This document shows, piece by piece, positions 7,343-14,585 of a DNA stretch of 35,221 nt. The notes beneath the pieces were generated by a model. The model saw nothing but the letters and a program-made list of their open reading frames with translations, did not search any database and was not told the DNA's origin. Origin of the DNA: Legionellaceae bacterium UBA6148 (GTDB taxonomy: Bacteria > Pseudomonadota > Gammaproteobacteria > Legionellales > Legionellaceae); assembly GCA_002423125.1 (NCBI GenBank), contig DIUW01000040.1, positions 1 through 35,221 of the forward strand, given 5' to 3'. A program made the translations under genes and the position numbers. Numbering within the stretch: position 1 is the stretch's first letter; each line of letters begins with the position of its first letter.

Positions 7343-8209
7343 ATGATGTCACAATTGCCGGGTAATGTTGTCTTTTTGTTTAAAAAATTTGCTCTATGCA
7401 TCGGTTTTTGTTGCCTACTTCAGCCAATATCTGTTTTTTCTTGGAATGCTTTGGGTCATCGTCTCATCGCGCAAATTGCCTATGATCAACTGACACCACG
7501 AACAATACGAATATTAAATCGTTACAATCATGCTGTAGACCATGGGTACAAACCCATGCGTTTAGTCAATGCTGCAGTGTGGCTTGATTACCTTAGATAT
7601 CAGCATGATGATACCTATGCCGCTATGCACTATATTGATTTAAGTTTTTCAGAGGATGGGACGCCACTACCATCGCCATCTAAAGTGAATGCTGTAACTG
7701 CCATTGAGCAATCCATCCATACCTTAAAACAACCTAATGTGAGTGATTACAATAAAGGGGTTGCTTTGAGAGTCTTATTGCATGTTGTGGGTGATATTCA
7801 TCAACCGATGCACGCCACGAGCAGAGTGAGTCAGCGTTATCCCGATGGAGACAGGGGCGGCAACGATGTGAAATTGGCTAAAAATCCAATTGCGAAAAAT
7901 TTGCATGCTTACTGGGATAGTGGCGCGGGATATTTGAAGAGTCATACTAAAAAAAAACAGACGCCATCATTGAAAAAAATGGCTCGCCAATTAGAACATG
8001 ATTATCCATGTAGCACATTTTCATTAGAGACTAATCCATCTCAATGGGCAAAGGAGTCACATGAAATTGGAATTGAAGCTTATCAGACTCTTTATCACAC
8101 TACACCTGATCATGATTACCAATCTCGCTCTATCAGCATTGTAAAAAAGCGTATCGCTATCTCGGGATGTCGTCTCGCTACCTTATTAAATCACCTTGTA
8201 ACCCAGTAA
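7343..8209 (+). CDS. secreted S1/P1-type zinc nuclease
   Basis: This family comprises exported nucleases with a three-zinc centre that cut single-stranded DNA and RNA and remove 3'-phosphates. From the ATG at 7343 the protein is 288 residues. A hydrophobic signal peptide (about 10-33) ends just before WNALGHR, so the mature N-terminal Trp (W34) can coordinate zinc, as in P1 nuclease. The other ligands are visible: H39, D82 (VWLDY), H96 (MHYIDL), H147 and D151 (LLHVVGDIHQPMH), H157, and H188/D192 (NLHAYWDSG). The frame is open back to 7307 inside tolB; 7343 or 7346 is preferred because it places a normal signal peptide, though the ribosome site is not decisive. It sits where pal usually follows tolB, but the function is unrelated. 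A role in scavenging nucleic acids in the periplasm or outside the cell is plausible. Confidence 0.9.
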   Translation: MMSQLPGNVVFLFKKFALCIGFCCLLQPISVFSWNALGHRLIAQIAYDQLTPRTIRILNRYNHAVDHGYKPMRLVNAAVWLDYLRYQHDDTYAAMHYIDLSFSEDGTPLPSPSKVNAVTAIEQSIHTLKQPNVSDYNKGVALRVLLHVVGDIHQPMHATSRVSQRYPDGDRGGNDVKLAKNPIAKNLHAYWDSGAGYLKSHTKKKQTPSLKKMARQLEHDYPCSTFSLETNPSQWAKESHEIGIEAYQTLYHTTPDHDYQSRSISIVKKRIAISGCRLATLLNHLVTQ

Positions 8210-8218
8210 TTTATGAAC

Positions 8219-8662
8219 TTAAAAATCAATGTATGTTGCTGGTCGTGATTTAGATGCTGGCCAATTTGGTTCTTGTTTTGATTTCAATGCTTTGCATGCC
8301 TCGATGATTTCTCGATCGCATTTTCTTTTATCATTTAGCTCTGTATAGGGTGCAGAAATAACTTGATTATCAATTAATAACTTACACCCTATCTGGGTGG
8401 AATAGACTTCGCCATAGTTTGATGATTGTGGTGTATGTTGAGGTGAGGGGTAGCTGATGAGAGAAACTATCTGATTATCTGGAACGTCCTCTGCCCTCAC
8501 TTTATTATTGCATTCCACGGCGCTTTTTCTATCCGTTTGTTCGGAATAGAAAATAGAATAGAGGTAATGTCGATGAAAACATCGGCAGGCGTTACTGCTT
8601 AGTGTCATCAGTAGGCACAACAACAGTATCAAAATACGATGCATTGTTCGATAAGGTGTCAT
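8219..8662 (-). CDS. small secreted Cys-containing protein, family unknown
   Basis: 147 residues, convergent with the nuclease gene and 9 bases from it. The N-terminus is a clear export signal (MHRILILLLCLLMTLSSNAC). It could be cut by signal peptidase I after SNA, or be a non-canonical lipobox with Cys26. The mature part has six cysteines (C26, C28, C51, C93, C115, C123), consistent with disulfides in the periplasm, plus a Ser/Pro/Gln-rich middle. The start at 8662 lacks a strong ribosome site; a second ATG six codons in (8644) is possible. I recognise no family. Confidence 0.55.
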   Translation of the reverse strand: MTPYRTMHRILILLLCLLMTLSSNACRCFHRHYLYSIFYSEQTDRKSAVECNNKVRAEDVPDNQIVSLISYPSPQHTPQSSNYGEVYSTQIGCKLLIDNQVISAPYTELNDKRKCDREIIEACKALKSKQEPNWPASKSRPATYIDF

Positions 8663-8691
8663 TGTTATGTCTTTTCTTATATAGTGTCCAT

Positions 8692-8716
8692 CTATAAGTC
8701 TAGACTACTTCTATAG
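8692..8716. promoter_or_regulatory. dyad symmetry between divergent small ORFs
   Basis: A perfect 10-base palindrome AGTCTAGACT (8697-8706) is flanked by outer arms CTATA (8692-8696) and TATAG (8712-8716). It lies between the minus-strand secreted protein and the plus-strand small ORF, a position suited to an operator, but no regulator gene is adjacent. Confidence 0.3.
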
Positions 8717-8747
8717 TGATGTGCTTGAAATATGTGATAATTACTAT

Positions 8748-8912
8748 ATGAAAACAAAATCACTAATAGACACTAATCCATATCTTAGAGATGCGCCAAC
8801 ACGCAGAGGTCTTGTTGCTCGCTCTGTAAGAAATCGCAATCCCTTAATATTTCTCACATTTTGCCAATTTATAGCGCTATACGTTGATTATTTTTTTCCA
8901 AAACCACTTTAA
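8748..8912 (+). CDS. doubtful small ORF, possibly a truncated gene
   Basis: From the ATG at 8748 the frame encodes 54 residues; a longer start at 8721 is also open. The first half (MKTKSLIDTNPYLRDAPTRR) looks like a genuine conserved N-terminus: short bacterial proteins beginning SL-x-x-TNPYLRDP exist, as I recall them. The second half becomes hydrophobic and unlike that pattern (FLTFCQFIALYVDYFF), so it may be a gene broken by a frameshift or deletion. No ribosome site is convincing. From 8913 to about 9060 I see only AT-rich DNA with poly-A and poly-T tracts and no coding frame. Confidence 0.3.
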   Translation: MKTKSLIDTNPYLRDAPTRRGLVARSVRNRNPLIFLTFCQFIALYVDYFFPKPL

Positions 8913-9110
8913 TTTTCCTACCCTCATAAAAAAAACATAAAAATCGATCGGGCAGGGTTTAAAAGCATATGTTTTAGTCAATCTGATTACTAATTACAGA
9001 GCGAATGCCTATCCTTTAAGCAAAACAAAAAATATTCTCATTTTTATTTAAATTTTACTGGTTTAATGTGCGATCTCGGTCTATAAAATTAAGTATGAGG
9101 TATTAAAAAA

Positions 9111-9125
9111 ATGGATGTGATTTGA
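9111..9125 (+). promoter_or_regulatory. four-codon leader ORF overlapping the clpS start
   Basis: The best initiation site before clpS is GAGG (9096-9099 region) followed by ATG at 9111. That ATG opens only ATG GAT GTG ATT TGA. The TGA (9123-9125) overlaps the TTG (9122-9124) that begins the clpS frame. This is either a coupled mini-leader (Met-Asp-Val-Ile) or the trace of a one-base frameshift at the head of clpS. Confidence 0.45.
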
Positions 9126-9430
9126 CAAACATTGTAGAGCACAAGACAGCCGAACCGGAGGCTCAAACAGAATTAAAAGAGCCCGGAAAATATAAAGTGG
9201 TGCTACTGAACGATGATTATACACCCATGCCTTTTGTTGTAGAGGTTCTAAAGCGGTTTTTTTATATGGGCCAAGAAGTTGCAACACAAGTAATGCTTGA
9301 AGTTCACTATAAAGGTAAAGGTTTATGTGGTGTCTTTACACGTGATATCGCAGAAACTAAAGTGGTCTTGGTAAACGAATACGCTGTAATGCACGAGCAT
9401 CCATTATTGTGTCGTATGGAGCACGAGTAA
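9122..9430 (+). CDS. clpS: ATP-dependent Clp protease adaptor ClpS
   Basis: ClpS delivers N-degron substrates to ClpAP. The 102-residue protein has a variable N-terminal tail (about 1-20) and a core starting YKVVLLNDDYTPM. Asn30 and Asp31, which bind the substrate alpha-amino group, and His62 (EVHYKGKG) correspond to the N-degron pocket. The C-terminal strand ends with HPLLCRMEHE. The only in-frame start before the core is TTG at 9122; no ATG or GTG lies in frame upstream. That start overlaps the stop of a four-codon ATG leader. clpA begins 26 bases downstream, the usual clpS-clpA pairing. Confidence 0.93.
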   Translation: MTNIVEHKTAEPEAQTELKEPGKYKVVLLNDDYTPMPFVVEVLKRFFYMGQEVATQVMLEVHYKGKGLCGVFTRDIAETKVVLVNEYAVMHEHPLLCRMEHE

Positions 9431-9456
9431 TTTTCAGCAAAGGAGGAGCGGCGATC

Positions 9457-11724
9457 ATGTTAAATAAAGAACTTGAGTTCACATTGAACATTGCATTTAA
9501 AGATGCAAAAGAAAAACGCCATGAGTTCATGACAGTAGAGCATCTGCTTTTGTCTCTCCTCGATAACCCTGCTGCAGGTAATGTATTGCAAGCCTGTCAT
9601 ACTAATGTTGATTCGCTTCGAAGAGATTTGCTGGATTTTATTAACGAAACCACCCCTAAAATTCCAGATGGAGAAATGGATCGTGAAACTCAACCCACGC
9701 TTGGTTTTCAACGTGTGTTACAACGAGCGGTATTCCATGTTCAATCTGCTGGAAAATCCGAGGTTAGTGGTGCGAATGTACTGGCGGCTATATTCAGTGA
9801 GCAAGAGAGCCAAGCGGTTTACTTTTTACGTCGAGAAAATATCACGCGTCTTGATGTTATTAATTATATTTCACACGGAGTGTCTAAATTCCACAGTGAG
9901 GAAGGGCCTGAACATTTAGGTGCCCCAATGGATGAAGGCATGCTCGGATCAGAAAGTAATGAATCACCTCTCGAAAGCTACTGCACTAACTTAAATAAAC
10001 GAGCACGGCTCGGTAAAATTGATCCGTTGATTGGACGTAGTGATGAATTGCAACGCGTTCTTCAGGTGTTATGCCGTCGTCGCAAAAATAACCCGCTGTT
10101 GGTTGGAGAGGCCGGTGTTGGTAAAACAGCCATTGCAGAGGGGTTAGCTCGGCGCATAGTCGATAAAGAGGTTCCGGATGCAATGATGGGAGGGACGGTC
10201 TATTCTCTTGATCTCGGTGCGTTGCTTGCGGGCACAAAATATCGTGGTGATTTTGAGAAACGATTGAAGGCCGTTTTGAAACAGTTAGCGGCTCAAGAGG
10301 GTGCAATCCTGTTTATTGATGAAATTCATACTATTATTGGTGCAGGAGCTGCATCCGGTGGTGTCATGGATGCGTCCAATTTGATCAAACCTTTGCTCGC
10401 TAATGGTGAGTTAAAATGTATTGGTTCGACGACCTATCAAGAGTACAGGGGAATTTTTGAAAAAGATCGGGCTTTGGCAAGACGGTTTCAAAAAGTCGAT
10501 ATATGTGAACCCACTGTGGATGAAACATTTGAAATTCTCAAGGGATTAAGAGGGCGTCTTGAAGAGCATCATGGTGTGCGATATTCAATTCCTTCATTAA
10601 AAGCAGCGGCTGAGTTGTCAGCAAAATACATTAATGACCGATTCTTACCGGATAAAGCCATTGATGTGGTGGATGAGGCGGGTGCTTTCCAAAATTTATT
10701 AACGTTGAATAAGCGTAAAAAAATTATTAGCGTGAATGAGATTGAGGATATTGTTGCAAAAATTGCTAGAATTCCTCTCAAGAAAGTCTCCGCGCGTGAC
10801 AAAGACACGTTACGACATTTAGAGCGAGATTTAAAACTGTTGGTCTATGGACAAAACGAAGCCATCTCCGCACTGTCTTCTGCAATTAAATTGGCGCGTT
10901 CAGGTCTTCGTGATTCTCAAAAACCAGTGGGTTGTTTCTTATTCTCAGGACCAACCGGTGTTGGTAAAACGGAAGTGACTAGACAGTTAGCTCATGTTTT
11001 GGGGATTGAATTACTTCGGTTTGATATGTCGGAATACATGGAAAAACATACAGTTTCACGATTAATTGGAGCCCCCCCTGGGTATGTTGGCTTTGATCAA
11101 GGCGGACTTCTTACAGAGGCGGTTGCTAAAAATCCACATGCTGTTGTGCTTCTTGATGAAATCGAAAAAGCTCATCCGGATGTGTTTAACTTGTTATTGC
11201 AAATTATGGACCATGGAACCTTGACGGATACCAATGGGCGACAAGCTGATTTTCGTCACGTGATTTTAGTCATGACAAGTAATGCCGGTGCTGTAGAAAT
11301 CACTCGAAACTCCATTGGATTTTCAACACAAGATAACAGCTCCGATTCGTTAGAAGTGATTAAGCGTCACTTCAGCCCTGAGTTTAGAAATCGACTCGAT
11401 GCGATTATCAATTTCTCACCACTGGATGAAGACACCATCGGTTTGGTTGTTGATAAATTTATCATTGAGCTTGAAGAGCAGCTTGGCAATAAAGGAGTGA
11501 CCTTTAAGGTAGAGCCTACTGCACGGCAATGGCTAATCCAGCATGGATATGATAAACAAATGGGTGCTCGTCCAATGGCTCGCTTGATTCAAGATCATGT
11601 TAAAAAACCATTGGCAGAAGAGTTGTTGTTTGGCAAACTCGAACATGGTGGACACGTCGTATTGAGAATGCAAGATGGCAAATTGATGTTTGATAGCCTT
11701 GATCATCGCGAGGGAGTTTGTTAA
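9457..11724 (+). CDS. clpA: ATP-dependent Clp protease ATPase subunit ClpA
   Basis: ClpA unfolds proteins and feeds them to ClpP. At 755 residues it matches E. coli (758). The Clp-N domain (about 1-140) binds ClpS. AAA module 1 has Walker A GEAGVGKT (217-224) and Walker B LFIDEIH (about 285-291). AAA module 2 has Walker A GPTGVGKT (498-505), the pore loop region GYVG (542-545) and Walker B VVLLDEIEKAHP. The ClpP-docking loop reads IGF (620-622) where E. coli has IGL. A strong AGGAGG lies 10 bases before the ATG at 9457, which fixes the start although the frame is open back to 9409 within clpS. clpP is not in the window. Confidence 0.97.
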   Translation: MLNKELEFTLNIAFKDAKEKRHEFMTVEHLLLSLLDNPAAGNVLQACHTNVDSLRRDLLDFINETTPKIPDGEMDRETQPTLGFQRVLQRAVFHVQSAGKSEVSGANVLAAIFSEQESQAVYFLRRENITRLDVINYISHGVSKFHSEEGPEHLGAPMDEGMLGSESNESPLESYCTNLNKRARLGKIDPLIGRSDELQRVLQVLCRRRKNNPLLVGEAGVGKTAIAEGLARRIVDKEVPDAMMGGTVYSLDLGALLAGTKYRGDFEKRLKAVLKQLAAQEGAILFIDEIHTIIGAGAASGGVMDASNLIKPLLANGELKCIGSTTYQEYRGIFEKDRALARRFQKVDICEPTVDETFEILKGLRGRLEEHHGVRYSIPSLKAAAELSAKYINDRFLPDKAIDVVDEAGAFQNLLTLNKRKKIISVNEIEDIVAKIARIPLKKVSARDKDTLRHLERDLKLLVYGQNEAISALSSAIKLARSGLRDSQKPVGCFLFSGPTGVGKTEVTRQLAHVLGIELLRFDMSEYMEKHTVSRLIGAPPGYVGFDQGGLLTEAVAKNPHAVVLLDEIEKAHPDVFNLLLQIMDHGTLTDTNGRQADFRHVILVMTSNAGAVEITRNSIGFSTQDNSSDSLEVIKRHFSPEFRNRLDAIINFSPLDEDTIGLVVDKFIIELEEQLGNKGVTFKVEPTARQWLIQHGYDKQMGARPMARLIQDHVKKPLAEELLFGKLEHGGHVVLRMQDGKLMFDSLDHREGVC

Positions 11725-11746
11725 TTAGGCCGTAATGGAGGACTTT

Positions 11747-12964
11747 ATGCCGGGATTTTTAATACAGGAAAGTAATGTTGATCTTTCACGTCCTCCAGTA
11801 CAACGGTCGGTGACCACGAATACGGACTCACTGGAAATAACGATTGGCGATCTGCACGCTCATGCAATGAAACTGATTTTTTTCTTAGTAACTGAGGGCG
11901 TGCTGGACGTTTCTTCAGACACTTACCTGAAGTTATGGACTCTTTATCAGACGCCGTCAAATGATATCACTGAGAGAACATTTATCGATTTCGAATGCAT
12001 TCTATGTGACGCTGTTTCTGTACTACGCACCGATTATTTGATTCGTTTAATAGGAGATGAATTATCCGATCGAGGCGCCAATGATTTCTTTGTCCTATTG
12101 GTACTTGAAAAGCTAATTGACAGTAATATTGAGCTTGAAATTTTATTTTCTAATCATGGGGCTGAATTTTTAAATCGATTTAATTATTTAAAAAAGCGAT
12201 TTAATTATGGTCGATTTTTATTTTATCCAAAATATACGGATAAAAATTATATTTCTCTGGTTCCACAAATAGTCTCCGATTGTACTAACTCGGCTCAACA
12301 GTTGGAAAAAGCATTGGATAAAGCTTTTGTCAATATTGATGAGTTGGTAGAAAAGGTTGATGTTTGTTATAAACCCTATATCAAATTATTAAGCTATTCA
12401 CTCGATAGACAAAACAATGAAATCACCTTTTTTAGTCATGCTCCCATTGATCTTGACGATATTAAAGCACTTGCCCTTTATTTTAATGTTCCTTATAACG
12501 ATGACACTATAGAGACACTCGCTGCGATGATTGATGCAATTAATGAGCTGGCTAAACCTGATTTGTTGTATCCGCATTGTGATACTCCTCCTTCAGAACC
12601 TCGGTCGCGATCACACTCCATTTATCGATGCGCTTGGAATCGCTCCATTAATGATCTTGAGCGGCCAATCATGCATCATAGAGGATATCAAATGAATTGG
12701 GCTCATGGGCATGATTCTCAATGTGCGCCAGGATCCCCTAATGTCATTAATTTGGACAATGAATTAGGCAAAAACCCCGGGGATTCAAGAGGAGAGTATA
12801 CTGCCTTAATTTCAAAACGAAACATTCCTGATCTTGCTTTGCAGCCGCCTGGAATGCCATTCCGGTCTTTTTCAAGTAGTGCTTTTTTTGCTCAGGATGA
12901 TGGGGCGTTTCAACGGGTTAGTTTTGAAGACTTCGATCGTGAAGCGGGTAATCAAATGACCTAA
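11747..12964 (+). CDS. PPP-type metallophosphatase resembling Legionella Wip effectors
   Basis: 405 residues from the ATG at 11747; GGAGG five bases upstream decides this start over the ATG at 11735, which contains the ribosome site. The N-terminal half carries the metallophosphatase motifs in order: GDLHA (34-38), GDELSDRGANDF (103-114, equivalent to GDxxDRG), SNHGAEF (135-141, in place of GNHE) and SHAPID (230-235). This combination, with a GDLHxxxxKL start, is that of the Wip family (WipA/WipB) of Dot/Icm-translocated phosphatases in Legionella, which have a PPP serine/threonine phosphatase fold. The C-terminal third (about 285-405) is polar and probably disordered. It ends with a Ser/Phe stretch and an acidic FEDFDREAG segment, the kind of C-terminus seen in Dot/Icm substrates. 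It lies 22 bases after clpA. That it is a phosphatase is well supported; that it is secreted is inference. Confidence 0.75.
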   Translation: MPGFLIQESNVDLSRPPVQRSVTTNTDSLEITIGDLHAHAMKLIFFLVTEGVLDVSSDTYLKLWTLYQTPSNDITERTFIDFECILCDAVSVLRTDYLIRLIGDELSDRGANDFFVLLVLEKLIDSNIELEILFSNHGAEFLNRFNYLKKRFNYGRFLFYPKYTDKNYISLVPQIVSDCTNSAQQLEKALDKAFVNIDELVEKVDVCYKPYIKLLSYSLDRQNNEITFFSHAPIDLDDIKALALYFNVPYNDDTIETLAAMIDAINELAKPDLLYPHCDTPPSEPRSRSHSIYRCAWNRSINDLERPIMHHRGYQMNWAHGHDSQCAPGSPNVINLDNELGKNPGDSRGEYTALISKRNIPDLALQPPGMPFRSFSSSAFFAQDDGAFQRVSFEDFDREAGNQMT

Positions 12965-12978
12965 AAATGGAGCTATCG

Positions 12979-13530
12979 ATGTTAATTTTAGAAAAAGATT
13001 CAAGTGCTTTATTGTTTGTTGATGTCCAAGAAAAACTGACTCCGCATGTGAATCATGCAGAACAACTGGTTTCTCGCTGTACATGGCTGATGCGTTTAGC
13101 GCAGGCACTCGAGGTCCCTGTTCTTATCTGCGAGCAATACCCTAGTGGATTGGGACAAACCGTTGAGCCACTGCGGACTTTAGCCGCACCTTATTCACCC
13201 ATCGAGAAAGTTCATTTTTCATGCTATCGTAGTGATGCCTTCCGAGAACAATGGCGTCAATTAAGCAAGAAACAACTTGTCATTGCGGGCATTGAAACGC
13301 ATGTTTGTGTTTTGCAAACGGCGATAGACATGCAATCACAATCTGATCATGAAATATTCGTGGTCGTTGATGCCGTCAGTGCTCGATCGGAGTTGGATCA
13401 TAAATACGGCTTAAAGCGTATGAAGCAGGCGGGTATTCAATTGGTGACTAGTGAAATGGTCTTTTTTGAGTGGGTTGAACAAGCCGGAACAAAAGAATTT
13501 AAGACCTTGAGTCAAGCCTTTTTACGTTAG
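12979..13530 (+). CDS. isochorismatase-like cysteine hydrolase
   Basis: Members of this alpha/beta family hydrolyse amides or vinyl ethers using an Asp-Lys-Cys triad. From the ATG at 12979 (GGAG lies just upstream, overlapping the alternative ATG at 12967) the protein is 183 residues. D15 (FVDVQEKL), K77 (IEKVHFSC) and C110 (GIETHVCVLQTA) form the expected triad, with the cis-peptide motif GIETHVC intact. The short form with a YPSGLGQT loop resembles YcaC/nicotinamidase-like hydrolases of unknown substrate rather than true isochorismatases of siderophore pathways; no such pathway genes are nearby. It sits 14 bases after the phosphatase gene and 9 bases before the dehydrogenase, so the three are probably co-transcribed. 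Confidence 0.88.
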   Translation: MLILEKDSSALLFVDVQEKLTPHVNHAEQLVSRCTWLMRLAQALEVPVLICEQYPSGLGQTVEPLRTLAAPYSPIEKVHFSCYRSDAFREQWRQLSKKQLVIAGIETHVCVLQTAIDMQSQSDHEIFVVVDAVSARSELDHKYGLKRMKQAGIQLVTSEMVFFEWVEQAGTKEFKTLSQAFLR

Positions 13531-13539
13531 TGAGTATGT

Positions 13540-14283
13540 ATGAAAATTGATAAACAAATTGCTGTTATCACGGGGGGATCTTCTGGCATGGGACGTGCGT
13601 GTGCCGAAGCACTTTTACAGCGTGGTATACGGGTTATGGTGTGGGATACTCAGCCGTGTCCTCTCGAGTGTGAGGCGTTAATCTGTGATGTTGCTTCTGC
13701 TGAATCAGTAGAGTCTGCGTTGAAAAAAACGCTGGATTGTCTTGGAATACCGGCCATTTGTATTAATTGTGCGGGAATTGCCCCTGCACAACGAATGACT
13801 GGAAGGCAGGGGGTTATGCCTCTTGACTCCTTTCAACGTGTCATTAATATTAATCTAGTGGGGACCTTTAATGTCATGCGACTTGTTGCTGACGCCATGA
13901 CACAAATGGAAAATATTCCAGAAGGTGCTGAACGTGGTGTTATCATTAATACAGCATCAATCGCTGCGTATGAGGGGCAAATAGGGCAAACTGCCTATAG
14001 CGCATCGAAGGGAGGCATTGTCGCGATGACGTTACCGGCCGCGCGCGAGCTTGCTCAATATGGCATACGAGTGAATGCAATTGCTCCGGGATTAATTGCT
14101 ACACCGTTATTATTGGGAATGCCTCAAGAGGTCCAAGACAGCCTAGCCTCAACTATTCCGTTCCCTAAGCGCTTGGGGTTGCCTGAAGAATTTGCAGCAT
14201 TGATTATCCATATGATAGAAAATGCATTCATAAACGGAGAGGTCATACGATTAGATGGCGCTTTGCGTATGCAAGCACGTTAA
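13540..14283 (+). CDS. short-chain dehydrogenase/reductase, 3-hydroxyacyl-CoA dehydrogenase-like
   Basis: 247 residues with the classical SDR layout: NAD-binding TGGSSGMG (11-18), D50 near the adenine site, NCAG (76-79), and catalytic Ser140, Tyr153 and Lys157 (NTASIAAYEGQIGQTAYSASK). The insertion around RMTGRQGVMPLDSFQRV and the block GVIINTASIAAYEGQIGQ are typical of the type 2 3-hydroxyacyl-CoA dehydrogenase (HSD10-like) subgroup, which uses NAD to oxidise short-chain hydroxyacyl-CoAs or hydroxysteroids. Substrate is not settled by sequence. The C-terminus FINGEVIRLDGALRM is the usual SDR end. The stop codon lies inside a 20-base palindrome shared with the convergent gene end. Confidence 0.9.
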   Translation: MKIDKQIAVITGGSSGMGRACAEALLQRGIRVMVWDTQPCPLECEALICDVASAESVESALKKTLDCLGIPAICINCAGIAPAQRMTGRQGVMPLDSFQRVININLVGTFNVMRLVADAMTQMENIPEGAERGVIINTASIAAYEGQIGQTAYSASKGGIVAMTLPAARELAQYGIRVNAIAPGLIATPLLLGMPQEVQDSLASTIPFPKRLGLPEEFAALIIHMIENAFINGEVIRLDGALRMQAR

Positions 14284-14296
14284 TTGCAATTAACGT
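14277..14296. repeat. 20-base perfect palindrome between convergent genes
   Basis: ACGTTAATTGCAATTAACGT reads the same on both strands. It contains the dehydrogenase stop codon and abuts the stop of the minus-strand gene ending at 14297. With no loop and no T-run it is a poor intrinsic terminator, but it may form a cruciform or act as a bidirectional end signal. Confidence 0.6.
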
Positions 14297-14554
14297 TTAC
14301 TCATCGGTTTTAGCATTTGCATCAGTTGGTTTGGCTTTTTTTGCAGCTGCTTTTTTGGGTTTTTCAGCAGCAGCAGCTTCTGTTGCTACTGGTTTCTCAG
14401 CTGCGGGCTTGGTTGTTGGTTCTTCGACGACCTCACGTTTTTTCTTGTACTCTTCAATAATACCACCCACACTGGTTTTTAAGTCATGGAACAATTTACC
14501 AGTCATGGATCCTAATTCCTTTAGATCGGGAAGTTTTGATTTAAAATCACTCAT
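14297..14554 (-). CDS. small Lys/Ala/Pro-tailed protein of unknown function
   Basis: 85 residues from the ATG at 14554, which follows AGGAGA at a good distance; the ten codons upstream (to 14584) are then not used. The N-terminal 45 residues are probably helical (FKSKLPDLKELGSMTGKLFH, TSVGGIIEEYKKKRE). The C-terminal half is a low-complexity Ala/Lys/Pro/Glu tail similar to bacterial histone H1-like or phasin-type tails. It follows sohB by 31 bases on the same strand, with its ribosome site between, so the two are probably one transcript. I recognise no named family; a DNA- or membrane-associated role would be a guess. Confidence 0.7.
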   Translation of the reverse strand: MSDFKSKLPDLKELGSMTGKLFHDLKTSVGGIIEEYKKKREVVEEPTTKPAAEKPVATEAAAAEKPKKAAAKKAKPTDANAKTDE

Positions 14555-14585
14555 GATGTCTCTCCTTGTTGATTGCTCGCCCACT

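Noticed and set aside
9409..9456. Longer ClpA starting inside clpS
   Set aside because: AGGAGG directly before 9457 and the MLNKELE family start settle the shorter form.
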